Under the pieces are notes generated by a model. The model saw only the letters and a list, made by a program, of their open reading frames with translations, ran no database searches and was not told the origin of the DNA. Position numbers and translations under genes: made by a program. DNA of 64,000 nucleotides from UBA5078 sp040384465 (lineage in GTDB: Bacteria > Pseudomonadota > Gammaproteobacteria > Pseudomonadales > Pseudohongiellaceae): positions 124,001 to 188,000 of the forward strand of contig JAZKJF010000012.1 in NCBI GenBank assembly GCA_040384465.1, given 5' to 3'. This document shows, one piece after another, positions 42,487-51,090 of this stretch (position 1 is its first letter; every line of letters begins with the position of its first letter).

Positions 42487-43059
42487 ATGAAATATACAGC
42501 TTCCAGATCGAGGCTTACTCACAAACTTGCAACAATTGTCGCCGTGCTCGTGTTGAGCACTTACCATTCCAGTGCGATGGCCGAGCGTATTTCGGCAAGC
42601 GACGAAGGCAAGGATTCCATTGCGAAGTTTCTGTTGAACTTTGGCCGTTTCATCGATTGGCCGGAAACCGCTTTTGCGTCACCGTCAGCTGATTTCAAAC
42701 TCTGTGTTCTGGGCGCCAACCATCTTGGCAACGTCCTAGAGCAGAATCTGCGCAACAAGAAGGCCGGTGAAAGAGCATTTGCGATTACCGAGCTGACTGC
42801 GGCACAACTCAATGATGCCAAGAGCTGCAACATCGTCTACATCAGTGCCGATGAAGAAGCACGAGTGAAAGAAATAACGACAGCCCTGTCAGGTCTCCCC
42901 GTGTTGACAGTCGGTGAAGTCGCCGATTTCTCCAAGAGTGGCGGCATGATCGGCCTGGCGTCAGCGCCCGGCGGCAAGATTGCCATCAGCATCCAGAAGA
43001 CCTTGATCGGCAGCGTCAATCTGACGGTACGAGAGCAACTGATGCGAGCGATTCAGTAA
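42487..43059 (+). CDS. YfiR-like (DUF4154) periplasmic regulator
   Basis: A 190-residue protein with a signal peptide (ending near YHSSAMAERI) and a YfiR/DUF4154 domain: IAKFLLNFGRFIDWPETAF, FKLCVLGANHLGNVLEQ, KSCNIVYISADEE, LPVLTVGEVADFSKSGGMIGL and VNLTVREQLMRAIQ. YfiR in Pseudomonas is a periplasmic inhibitor of the membrane diguanylate cyclase YfiN. Here the next gene is a chemoreceptor, not a cyclase. The ATG at 42487 has an ACGGAGAAACTCC site. A sigma-28-like promoter lies upstream. No YfiB (OmpA-like) gene is in the window. Confidence 0.88.
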   Translation: MKYTASRSRLTHKLATIVAVLVLSTYHSSAMAERISASDEGKDSIAKFLLNFGRFIDWPETAFASPSADFKLCVLGANHLGNVLEQNLRNKKAGERAFAITELTAAQLNDAKSCNIVYISADEEARVKEITTALSGLPVLTVGEVADFSKSGGMIGLASAPGGKIAISIQKTLIGSVNLTVREQLMRAIQ

Positions 43060-43131
43060 CAAGCAACGCATTAACAAGCAGTCAATCAGGCCAGGCAGCT
43101 GGCCCCTATCAATTTGCAGTCGGTCTTCTGT

Positions 43132-43164
43132 ACCGGTGTCTGTGGCAGCGTCTTTGACACCGGT
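43132..43164 (+). repeat. Hairpin between yfiR-like and chemoreceptor genes
   Basis: ACCGGTGTC (43132-43140) and GACACCGGT (43156-43164) pair perfectly over a 15-base loop. No T-run follows, so it is more likely an mRNA processing or attenuation structure than a terminator. Confidence 0.6.
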
Positions 43165-43190
43165 GTAGTCCTCCGCTGGAGGGTGCCCAA

Positions 43191-44738
43191 GTGATAAGTT
43201 CGAAGTGGACATTGAAGTGGAAAGTACTGGCCGGCGTCACGGTGACCAGCACTTTTGCAGTGGTGCTGTGCAGCACTATTTTTATCGTGATGGAATTGGA
43301 CAGGCTTGAAAGCGCGACCAATACAGACGCCCAGATTACTGCGCGTCTGATCGGCGCCAACACAACCGGAGCGCTGGCTTTCATGGACGCCGCGTCGGCG
43401 AGCGAAACCTTGAGTTCACTCGAACTGAATCAGAATATTATCGGCGCAGCGATTTTCGATGCAGGAGGCAGCTCGTTTGCAACCTTCGCTGCACGCGGGA
43501 CCACCGCCTCGTCGCTGCCGAACCGGCCAGGCTCAACGGGCGAGATCCTGCATCGCGATGACCTCGGGTACATCGAACTCTATGAACCCATCGAGATGGA
43601 CGGTGACATGGTCGGCACCATTTATCTGCGGGTCAGCCTGGAAGAATATCAGCGGGTGGTTAACGCCTATCTGTTTTCCGCACTGGGGATCATCGTCGGA
43701 ATCGCAGCAATTGCGCTGGCAATCTCTTTCGTTGTGCAGCGTTCGATTGTCACCCCCATCAATCAGGTCGTCGCCGCACTGCGGGACATAGCCGAGGGCG
43801 ATGGTGACCTCACGCAGCGCATCAAAGTCACTTCGGAAGACGAGGTGGGGCAACTGGCGCACTGGTTCAATGTGTTCGTGGGGCGTATTCATGTGGTCGT
43901 CAGCAGTTTCAAAGACTCCTCGTTCAACTTGACCTCCGCCGCTGAACAGCTTTCTGCTACCACCAACCAGACCGCCAGTGGTGCCAATCGTCAGCAGTCC
44001 GAGATTTCGCACGTGGCAACAGCCATGGCAGAAATGGCCGGCACGGTGGAAGAAGTAGCGCGTAATGTCGGCATGGCGGCCTCTGATGCCCAGAAGGCTG
44101 ACAACGAGTCCAACAAAGGGGCAGAGGTCGTCGCACAGACGATGCACGCCATCAACGAACTCGCACACGACATCGACCGCGCTTCCGAGGTCATCATCCA
44201 GTTGCAGAAAGAGACTGACAGTATCGGGTCAGTGCTTGATGTGATTCGGGGCATTGCCGAACAGACCAATCTGCTGGCACTCAACGCCGCCATCGAAGCA
44301 GCACGTGCCGGTGAGCAGGGGCGCGGCTTTGCGGTGGTCGCCGATGAAGTGCGAACACTGGCCAGCCGTACGCAGGCATCCACTGAAGAGATTCAGAAGA
44401 TGATCCAGAAATTGCAGACCGGTGCGCGTCAGGCGGTGACCGTGATGGGCAAGGGCAAAGAGCAGGCGTCATCCAGCGTGGAGCATGCCGGCCGTGCCGG
44501 ACAATCACTGCAGGCCATCACCAAAGCCGTCTCGGTCATCAAAGACATGACGACTCAGATCGCCAGTGCCTCGGAAGAGCAATCAGCGGTCTCCATCGAG
44601 ATCAAACAGAACATCAACAACATTTCCCAGGTGGCCAATGAAACGGCGACCGGCTCGAAGGAAATCAGTGCCGGTTCCGACGAACTGGCCAGACTGGCGC
44701 TGGAGATGAAGCGTCTGGTGGGTCAGTTCAAAGTGTAA
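43191..44738 (+). CDS. Methyl-accepting chemotaxis protein with CHASE8-like sensor domain
   Basis: A 515-residue chemoreceptor. TM1 is at about 11-33, a periplasmic sensor at about 35-158, TM2 at about 160-182, then HAMP (VVAALRDIAEGDGDLTQRIKV) and the MA signalling domain. The hairpin tip is intact (IAEQTNLLALNAAIEAARAGEQGRGFAVVADEVRTLA). The periplasmic part, with AQITARLIGANTTGALAFMDAASA...LGYIELYEPIEMDGDMVGTIYLRV, looks like CHASE8, the domain of YfiN. The start is GTG at 43191 behind GGAGGGTG. There is no C-terminal NWETF-type tether. A YfiR-like gene lies just upstream; their pairing is discussed as a finding. Confidence 0.9.
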   Translation: MISSKWTLKWKVLAGVTVTSTFAVVLCSTIFIVMELDRLESATNTDAQITARLIGANTTGALAFMDAASASETLSSLELNQNIIGAAIFDAGGSSFATFAARGTTASSLPNRPGSTGEILHRDDLGYIELYEPIEMDGDMVGTIYLRVSLEEYQRVVNAYLFSALGIIVGIAAIALAISFVVQRSIVTPINQVVAALRDIAEGDGDLTQRIKVTSEDEVGQLAHWFNVFVGRIHVVVSSFKDSSFNLTSAAEQLSATTNQTASGANRQQSEISHVATAMAEMAGTVEEVARNVGMAASDAQKADNESNKGAEVVAQTMHAINELAHDIDRASEVIIQLQKETDSIGSVLDVIRGIAEQTNLLALNAAIEAARAGEQGRGFAVVADEVRTLASRTQASTEEIQKMIQKLQTGARQAVTVMGKGKEQASSSVEHAGRAGQSLQAITKAVSVIKDMTTQIASASEEQSAVSIEIKQNINNISQVANETATGSKEISAGSDELARLALEMKRLVGQFKV

Positions 44739-44801
44739 GAGCTGTCACCACCGAGTTCTGATGGAAGCAGTTCTGCTCCTCTGCAGACAATCGCAACACC
44801 G

Positions 44802-44856
44802 AATCGCCTTGCCACGTCTTTTGCTTGCGAGCAATGACACTGACAAGGCGATTTTT
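44802..44856 (+). terminator. Terminator after the chemoreceptor gene
   Basis: AATCGCCTTG (44802-44811) and CAAGGCGATT (44844-44853) pair perfectly and end in TTTTT. The 32-base loop holds a second small hairpin TTGCT-TGCG-AGCAA (44821-44834). Confidence 0.8.
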
Positions 44857-44995
44857 CATTTCTGCAGCCCCGATTCAACGTGCTTTCTCCCCTCGTTTTC
44901 CCCTACACTGCCGACAGCTGGCCCCAGGCCAATCTCAGTAGAACAATCCCGGTAGAACAATTCAAATCAAGCACCTCCCCAGGAGAACAAGAAGA

Positions 44996-45862
44996 ATGTG
45001 TGACAATCATACCAATGAAGAGAATCAAGCTTATTTGCAGCTGAGCCGTCGCACCTTCGGCAAGCTCGCTGCCGGCGCGGCCATGATGACGATGCTGCCT
45101 TCTGTGCTGCATGCACAGGACGTGATGGAGATGGACGTCAACATTGAGACTCCCGACGGCACGGCTGACTGCTACTTCGTGCATCCGAGCAGTGGCGCTC
45201 ACGCCGCTGTCATCATCTGGCCGGACATTCTCGGCCTGCGTCCAGCGTTCCGCGCCATGGGTAAGCGTCTGGCCCAATCCGGCTATTCTGTGCTGGTGGT
45301 GAATCCGTTCTACCGCAGCGCCAAGTCTCCTGTGGTGGCCGAAGGCGCCAGCTTTGCAGACCCGGCGATCGCTGCCATCGTGCGTCCTATGGCTGGCCAG
45401 CTGAATGCCACGACTCACGTCACCGACGCGCGCGCCTTTGTGGCCTGGGTCGATCAACAAGCTTCTGTCGACACGGGTCGCAAGATCGGCACGATGGGTT
45501 ACTGCATGGGCGGCCCGATTGTGATGCGCACGGCATCGACTCTGCCTGAGCGCATCGGTGCCGGTGGTTCCTTCCACGGCGGCGGTCTGGCGACCACCAA
45601 CCCTGACAGCCCGCACCTGGGCATCCCCAACATGCAGGCGTCCATGCTGATCGCCGTTGCCGCCAACGACGACGAGCGTGATCCGGAGAACAAAAACGTG
45701 CTGCGCGCTGCATTCGATGCGGCGAGCGTGACCGCCGAGATTGAAGTGTACGAGGGCGCGATGCACGGCTGGTGTGTGCCGGACTCCGCTGTTTACAACG
45801 AGCCGCAGGCCGAGAAGGCCTGGGGTCGTATGCTGGCGATCTTCGAGACCGCGCTGGCGTAA
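44996..45862 (+). CDS. Tat-exported dienelactone hydrolase family protein
   Basis: A 288-residue dienelactone hydrolase with a twin-arginine signal (SRRTFGKLAAGAAMM) at residues 17-31. The nucleophile is Cys170 in MGYCMGGPIV, the acid an Asp in VAANDDERDPE and the base a His in GAMHGWCVP. The fold start is ADCYFVHPSSGAHAAVIIW. Classical enzymes open dienelactone rings; many homologs act on other small esters. Export through Tat suggests a periplasmic folded enzyme. The gene ends 11 bases before a REP inverted pair. Confidence 0.9.
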   Translation: MCDNHTNEENQAYLQLSRRTFGKLAAGAAMMTMLPSVLHAQDVMEMDVNIETPDGTADCYFVHPSSGAHAAVIIWPDILGLRPAFRAMGKRLAQSGYSVLVVNPFYRSAKSPVVAEGASFADPAIAAIVRPMAGQLNATTHVTDARAFVAWVDQQASVDTGRKIGTMGYCMGGPIVMRTASTLPERIGAGGSFHGGGLATTNPDSPHLGIPNMQASMLIAVAANDDERDPENKNVLRAAFDAASVTAEIEVYEGAMHGWCVPDSAVYNEPQAEKAWGRMLAIFETALA

Positions 45863-45872
45863 AGCCTTTCTT

Positions 45873-45948
45873 TCTGTAGGAGCCTGCCCTGCAGGCGACT
45901 TTTGGAACTGGCACAAATCCAATCGCCTGCAGGGCAGGCTCCTACAGA
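45873..45948. repeat. Perfect REP inverted pair
   Basis: Two 26-base arms (45873-45898 and 45923-45948) are perfect reverse complements around a 24-base loop. Each arm starts TCTGTAGGAGCCTGCC and ends GCAGGCGA. It sits between the convergent hydrolase and NodT genes. The loop has the motif ACTGGCACA, which recurs in the 61.9-kb array. Confidence 0.95.
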
Positions 45949-45954
45949 CATCCG

Positions 45955-47370
45955 TTAATCTAAGGATTGCCAACCACCGCCGAGGGCCTGATAGAGGCTC
46001 ACGGCAGTGTTGAGCTGCTGCAGCTTGCTGTCGAGATAGGCGTTGCGGCTGGAGAACAACGTGTTCTGGGAAGTCAGCACCGTCTGGAACTCAGTGACGC
46101 CCTCTTCGTAGCGCACCTGGGCGATGCGGAACGATTCCTCTGCGGCACTGAGATTCTGCTGCGCCACGTTGACCTGTTCGGTCTGCAACTGAATGGCACT
46201 CAACAACACCTCGATTTCATTGAAGGCGGCCAGCACCGAGCGACGATACGTTGCCAGGCTGCTGTCGAGCGTGAGCCGTGTTCTCTCTACCGTCCGCGCA
46301 CGCTGTCCCGTGTCGAGCAAGGTTTGCAGAATTGCCGCGCTGGAGCGGAAATACACATCCGGCGAGGTCACCAGCTCGGACAACGACGTGCTGCTGGCAT
46401 TCAACCCGCCGGTCAGCGAGATACTCGGAAAATAATCACTGCGTGCGACATCCAGCCCTGCGACCGTGCTGCGTAATTGCGCCTCGGCCTGTACGAGATC
46501 GGGCCTACGCAGCAACAATTCCGAAGGTAGTCCCGGCTGCACTTGCGGCACAAGGATATTGGCAAGCGTCTGGCCGGTGATATCGAACCCCTGCACACCA
46601 CGGCCACTGAGCAAGGCCAGCGACGCGCGCGCCGCCAGATCACTCTGCAGCAGGCTGCTCAGCGAGGCACGCTCGCGCTGCAGTGCAATCTGTTGCTGCA
46701 AGGCCTCAATGGGCACCGCAACACCAGCAGCCACCCGCGCGTTGGCAATCTCGGCGATGGCCTCGGCATTGGCGACGTTCTGACGCGCAGCGGTGGTTTT
46801 GTCGCGAATCAGCAGCAGTTGGAAATAGGTCGAGGCGGATGTGCCCAGGGTGTTGAGTGCCACGTCTGCCACTTGCGCGGCGCGGGAATCGAAGTCAGCC
46901 AGCGCCTGGGTATAGACGGCCGGTTTGCTGAGAATATCGGTGTAGCTGACCGACCCTGCCACATCGAACGGCGAGCCAGTGCTGCCAGTGTTCTGCACGC
47001 CATCGACGCGGGTGTCGCTGTAGGACGCCCCGGTGCCAATCGTCAGGCTGGCGCGGGGCAGCAGATTGAATTGCGCTTCGCGCAGAGCCAGCTGGGCCGC
47101 CTGCAAGTTGCGTTGATTGTTGGCCAGATCGAAGTTGCTCGCCTGCACCTGGGTAATCAGTCCCGTCAGCTCTGTATCGCCAAAACTCTCCCACCAGTTC
47201 ACGGCGGGCCAGACCATCGCATCGGTCGTGACCGGCCCCAGCCACGCAGCGGGCACATCGGTCTGATCCAGCGGGGGCACATCACTCTGTAACGCACAAC
47301 CAGTCAGCGCGGCGATGCTCAGCGACAACAAGGCGGCCGTCCGCACACTTCTTCCATACAACTCTTTCAT
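45955..47370 (-). CDS. NodT family outer-membrane efflux channel lipoprotein
   Basis: A 471-residue outer-membrane factor of the TolC superfamily. It has a lipoprotein signal with lipobox LTGC (Cys25). NodT-type motifs include WWESFGDTELTGLITQVQASNFDL, the two coiled-coil hairpins (NQRNLQAAQLALREAQFNLLP and the second repeat RPDLVQAEAQLRSTVAGLDVARSDYFP), and RTVERTRLTLDSSLATY. It forms the trimeric tunnel for the MacA-MacB pump just upstream on the same strand (stop-to-start gap 43 bases). The ATG at 47370 has a GAAAG site. It ends near the REP pair. Confidence 0.92.
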   Translation of the reverse strand: MKELYGRSVRTAALLSLSIAALTGCALQSDVPPLDQTDVPAAWLGPVTTDAMVWPAVNWWESFGDTELTGLITQVQASNFDLANNQRNLQAAQLALREAQFNLLPRASLTIGTGASYSDTRVDGVQNTGSTGSPFDVAGSVSYTDILSKPAVYTQALADFDSRAAQVADVALNTLGTSASTYFQLLLIRDKTTAARQNVANAEAIAEIANARVAAGVAVPIEALQQQIALQRERASLSSLLQSDLAARASLALLSGRGVQGFDITGQTLANILVPQVQPGLPSELLLRRPDLVQAEAQLRSTVAGLDVARSDYFPSISLTGGLNASSTSLSELVTSPDVYFRSSAAILQTLLDTGQRARTVERTRLTLDSSLATYRRSVLAAFNEIEVLLSAIQLQTEQVNVAQQNLSAAEESFRIAQVRYEEGVTEFQTVLTSQNTLFSSRNAYLDSKLQQLNTAVSLYQALGGGWQSLD

Positions 47371-47413
47371 CGTTCCGTCTTTCCTTTTTTCCAAATGCTG
47401 GCTTGATAAATAC

Positions 47414-49489
47414 TCATTCATTCGCAAGTGCCTGCACCGGGTCCATGCGCGCCGCTTTGCGGGCCGGCATGAAACCGAACACCAGACCGGTACCGGCAGC
47501 ACAGCAGAATGCCATCACCATGGGACTGGTCGTGAATTTGATGGGCGCACCGACCTGCGCCAGCAGCAGCCCGATCCCCACGCCGGTCGCCACCCCGATG
47601 ACGCCTCCCAGAGCAGACACCACAATGGCCTCCGAGAGAAACTGCGAGAGAATGTCCGATTGCCGCGCCCCCGTCGCCATGCGAATGCCGATCTCGCGGG
47701 TTCGCTCCGTCACCGACACCAGCATGATGTTCATCACTCCGATGCCGCCGACCAATAGAGAGATGGCGCCAATCGAGCCAAGCAACATGGTGAAAATGTC
47801 CTGCGACGCCGACACGGTGTCGAGCAGCTCGGCACTGTTGAAAACGCGGAAGTCCTGAGTGCCATGTCGTACTGCCATGAACTCCACCAGATTAGCTTCG
47901 GTCACGTCGATCTGATCGATATTGTCCACGGCAACAGAGATAGAACGGGCGACGCGGGTGCCGAACAGCCGCAACGCGCCTGTCTTGAGCGGCACGAACA
48001 CCGCGTCGTCCTGATCGGCACCCCCAAACCCGGAGCCACCCTTGCGCGTCAGCACGCCGATAATCTGGAAGGGCACATTGCGAATCAGAATGTATTCGCC
48101 CAGCGGATCGGAACCGTCAGGAAACATCTCATCGGCCACGGTGGCTCCGAGCACCGCGACAGAGGCATAGGTCTCGCTGTCCTCACGGGTGAAATAGATG
48201 CCCCGGGCCAGCGGCCAGTTGCGAATTTCCGGCATGTTCTCGGTGTTGGCCGTCACGGTGGTCGAATAGTCCTGCCGTCCGAAGCGCACGGTGTAGTTAC
48301 CTTGAATTTCCGGCAACGTCCCCAGTACATTGGGAATGCTCTCGGCGATGGCATCGGAGTCTTCAAAGGTCAGTGTCGAGGGCGCATTCCGGCGACCCTC
48401 GACGCGCGTGGGCTGCAGCGTCAGCATGTTGGTACCAACGGAGCTGATGCGCTCGACGATCATCTGTCCGGCGCCCTCACCGATGGCCAGCATCGCCACC
48501 ACCGAGGCAACGCCGATGACGATACCCAGCAAGGTCAGCACGGTACGGAAAGTGTTCGCCGTCAGCGAACTGAGCGCCATGCGAATCGCTTCGCCCACGC
48601 CAGCCAGTGGCGAAGGCACTCGACGGTTCATCAGCAGTTCACGCAGTTTGCTGTTGCTGCCGTGTGCTCTGCCATGCTGTCCACCACCAGAAGCATCGCC
48701 GTGTTCGCGCTGGCGATCCCTGATCACCACGCCATCGCTGAATTCGATGACACGGTCTGCGTGCTCTGCCAGCTTGGGATCGTGAGTGATGATGATGACG
48801 GTGTGTCCCTGCCGCGCCAGACTCTTGAGCAGGTTGATCACTTCCACGCCGCTCTTGGAATCCAGTGCGCCGGTCGGTTCGTCGGCCAGAATGATATTGC
48901 CGCCATTGATCATCGCGCGCGCGATGGAGACGCGCTGCTGCTGACCACCGGAGAGCTGGCTCGGACGGTGATCCATGCGCTCGCCTAGCCCAAGTGAGGT
49001 CAGCAGTGCCTCTGCCTTGATGCGGCGTTCGTTGCTGCTGTAGCCCGCATAGATCGCCGGAATTTCGACGTTCTCCAGCGCGGTGGAGTGCGGCAGCAGA
49101 TTGTAACTCTGGAACACGAAACCGAAGGCTTCACGGCGCAGCCAGGCCAGGTCGTCCGGCCCGAAGTCGCGGATATCGCGACCACCGAACAGATAAGTAC
49201 CGGCAGTGGGTTTATCGAGACAGCCGAGAATGTTCATCATGGTCGACTTGCCGGAACCCGACTGCCCCACGATGGCCACGAACTCACCGACATGAATCTT
49301 CAGGTCAATGCCACGCAGCGCATGCACCTCGACACCACCGCCGGTGATGAAGGTGCGCTGTATCCCGCGCAGCTCGATGATCGGAATCTCGTTGATGTCA
49401 TGCGCGGTGTTGTCTTGGGCCTGCTCGGTGCGGCCATCCGGCCGCCGCGCAGAGCCCGACATGCCGCCGTCGAGAACCGCAGTGCTCAT
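47414..49489 (-). CDS. macB: MacB-like ABC transporter ATPase-permease
   Basis: A 691-residue MacB protein. The N-terminal ATPase has Walker A GQSGSGKST (residues 75-83), LSGGQQQRVSIARAM as signature and ILADEPTGALD as Walker B. A linker of low complexity (DASGGGQHGRAHG) follows, then the FtsX-like membrane part with a large periplasmic domain and four helices (AIRMALSSLTANTFRTVLTLLGIVIGVASV... to the end). MacB drives export of macrolides, lipopeptides or enterotoxin-like peptides with MacA and an outer-membrane channel. The ATG overlaps the end of macA (ATGA), so they are coupled. Confidence 0.93.
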   Translation of the reverse strand: MSTAVLDGGMSGSARRPDGRTEQAQDNTAHDINEIPIIELRGIQRTFITGGGVEVHALRGIDLKIHVGEFVAIVGQSGSGKSTMMNILGCLDKPTAGTYLFGGRDIRDFGPDDLAWLRREAFGFVFQSYNLLPHSTALENVEIPAIYAGYSSNERRIKAEALLTSLGLGERMDHRPSQLSGGQQQRVSIARAMINGGNIILADEPTGALDSKSGVEVINLLKSLARQGHTVIIITHDPKLAEHADRVIEFSDGVVIRDRQREHGDASGGGQHGRAHGSNSKLRELLMNRRVPSPLAGVGEAIRMALSSLTANTFRTVLTLLGIVIGVASVVAMLAIGEGAGQMIVERISSVGTNMLTLQPTRVEGRRNAPSTLTFEDSDAIAESIPNVLGTLPEIQGNYTVRFGRQDYSTTVTANTENMPEIRNWPLARGIYFTREDSETYASVAVLGATVADEMFPDGSDPLGEYILIRNVPFQIIGVLTRKGGSGFGGADQDDAVFVPLKTGALRLFGTRVARSISVAVDNIDQIDVTEANLVEFMAVRHGTQDFRVFNSAELLDTVSASQDIFTMLLGSIGAISLLVGGIGVMNIMLVSVTERTREIGIRMATGARQSDILSQFLSEAIVVSALGGVIGVATGVGIGLLLAQVGAPIKFTTSPMVMAFCCAAGTGLVFGFMPARKAARMDPVQALANE

Positions 49490-50937
49490 CGGAAGCCTCC
49501 AGGCATCATGCCGCGCGGAATGCCCATGTTCTGATTGTTATTGTTGCCCTGATCCTCGGCGGCCGCCTGCAGGATACCGGCGACGACCTGCTCACCTTCC
49601 ACCAGGCCGGAAAGGACCTCCGCGCTGACGCGACTGCTGATGCCGACGACGACATTGCGCTCCTGCTCAATGCCATCGGCACCGATGACTCGCACGGTGG
49701 CAGGACGTCTGGCGGGCATCTCGCCGCTCATTGCCCCCGGTCGTCCACGACGCCCACCATTGGCACCCGCAGGAGGGCGCTGTCCGGACTGGACCGCTTG
49801 ACGCACGGCAGCAGCAGCCGCTTCGGCATTCACGGGCGTGCCTGCAGGAGCGCCTGCGGCATCGGCCGGTCGACCGGCTCCCGCCAACGCTGCAATCGGC
49901 ATCGCCCCTTCGGGCATCTGCGGATCAACAAAAGTCAAAGCCCCTACCGGCACTGTCAACACATTGCGCGCAGCAGAGGTAATGAAGAACACCTGCGCCG
50001 TCATCTCGGGCAGCAGCGTCCCGTCGCTGTTCTCGACATCAAACAATCCGGTATAGAGCACCACATTGTTTTCGATCACCGGTGTCGGCAGCACCTGCCG
50101 CAAAGTGCCCACCCAGCGCCGATCACCGCCGCTCAAGGTCGTGAAGTAGATATCCATGCCGGTCTTCATGCTGCCGATGTCGGCCTCGGAAATTTCGGTC
50201 TGCACGGTCATGGTGGAGAGGTCGGCGACGCGCAGAATCGTCGGGGCTTGCTGATTGGCGTTCAAGGTGCGGCCTTCGTTCATCTCGATGGACACGACGG
50301 TGCCAGTGATCGGCGAGTAGATACGGGTGAAGCTGAGCTGGGTTTCTTCAGAATTCAACGTGGAACGGCTCTGCTGAATCTGTCGTTCCAATTGCGTCAC
50401 GTTGGCCTCGGCGCTGGCGAGGTTGGCAGTCGCGGTATCGAAATCCTGCTGGCTGGTGGCATTGGCGGCCATCAAGCGCTCCTGACGCTGGGCGTTGGCG
50501 CGGGACAAATCCAGACTGGCGCGGCGCGAACTGCTCTGCGCTTCGAGTGCTGCGAGTGCCGCACGGCTGGCCTCCACCCGGCTGACCTGGGTACGCGCAT
50601 CGATCTCGGCCAGCAACTGGCCTTCCTCGACTCTGTCACCCACTTCGACGTGCAGCTTTTGCAACTGCCCGGACACCTGCGCGCCGACGTCAACAAACAC
50701 GCTCGGCTTCAGACTCCCTGCGGAAGAGATGGTGTTCTCGATATCGCCCACCGTGACGGTCGCGATCAGCGGCTGATCAACCAACTCTGCTTCATCCTCC
50801 TGCAGATAAAAATACAGGCCGAGAACAGAGAGCAGCACGACACTGATCAGCCCCCATTTTTTGCCGCGTTTCTTTCTGCCAGGCGGGGTGAAACCAGAAT
50901 TCTGAATGTCTGACTGACTGTCGCGTTCCATCTTCAT
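49486..50937 (-). CDS. macA: MacA-like periplasmic adaptor of the efflux operon
   Basis: A 483-residue membrane-fusion protein. One N-terminal membrane helix (WGLISVVLLSVLGLYFYL) is followed by the lipoyl half ATVTVGDIENTISSAGSLKPSVFVDVGAQVSGQLQKLHV, a long coiled coil and the second half-lipoyl IYSPITGTVVSIEMNEGRTL. After the beta-barrel (YTGLFDVENSDGTLLPEMTAQVFF) comes an unusual Ala/Gly/Pro-rich segment (about residues 335-405) before the last beta domain. The ATG at 50937 (AAGGAT site) is chosen; the frame to 51300 overlaps the next gene. It precedes macB and nodT in one operon. Confidence 0.9.
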   Translation of the reverse strand: MKMERDSQSDIQNSGFTPPGRKKRGKKWGLISVVLLSVLGLYFYLQEDEAELVDQPLIATVTVGDIENTISSAGSLKPSVFVDVGAQVSGQLQKLHVEVGDRVEEGQLLAEIDARTQVSRVEASRAALAALEAQSSSRRASLDLSRANAQRQERLMAANATSQQDFDTATANLASAEANVTQLERQIQQSRSTLNSEETQLSFTRIYSPITGTVVSIEMNEGRTLNANQQAPTILRVADLSTMTVQTEISEADIGSMKTGMDIYFTTLSGGDRRWVGTLRQVLPTPVIENNVVLYTGLFDVENSDGTLLPEMTAQVFFITSAARNVLTVPVGALTFVDPQMPEGAMPIAALAGAGRPADAAGAPAGTPVNAEAAAAAVRQAVQSGQRPPAGANGGRRGRPGAMSGEMPARRPATVRVIGADGIEQERNVVVGISSRVSAEVLSGLVEGEQVVAGILQAAAEDQGNNNNQNMGIPRGMMPGGFR

Positions 50938-51090
50938 GCAGATATCCTTCATCGAACTGTTTGGGAAAGGGGATTGATTGGCCGTTGATACGCAGGCTGC
51001 CGAGTAACCTGTCGCTGGCAAGCTCGGCAAAATAGTGTCAATTGGTGACAGCACTGCCGGGCATTCTTGCGACGACCGCTTTTCTGTATC

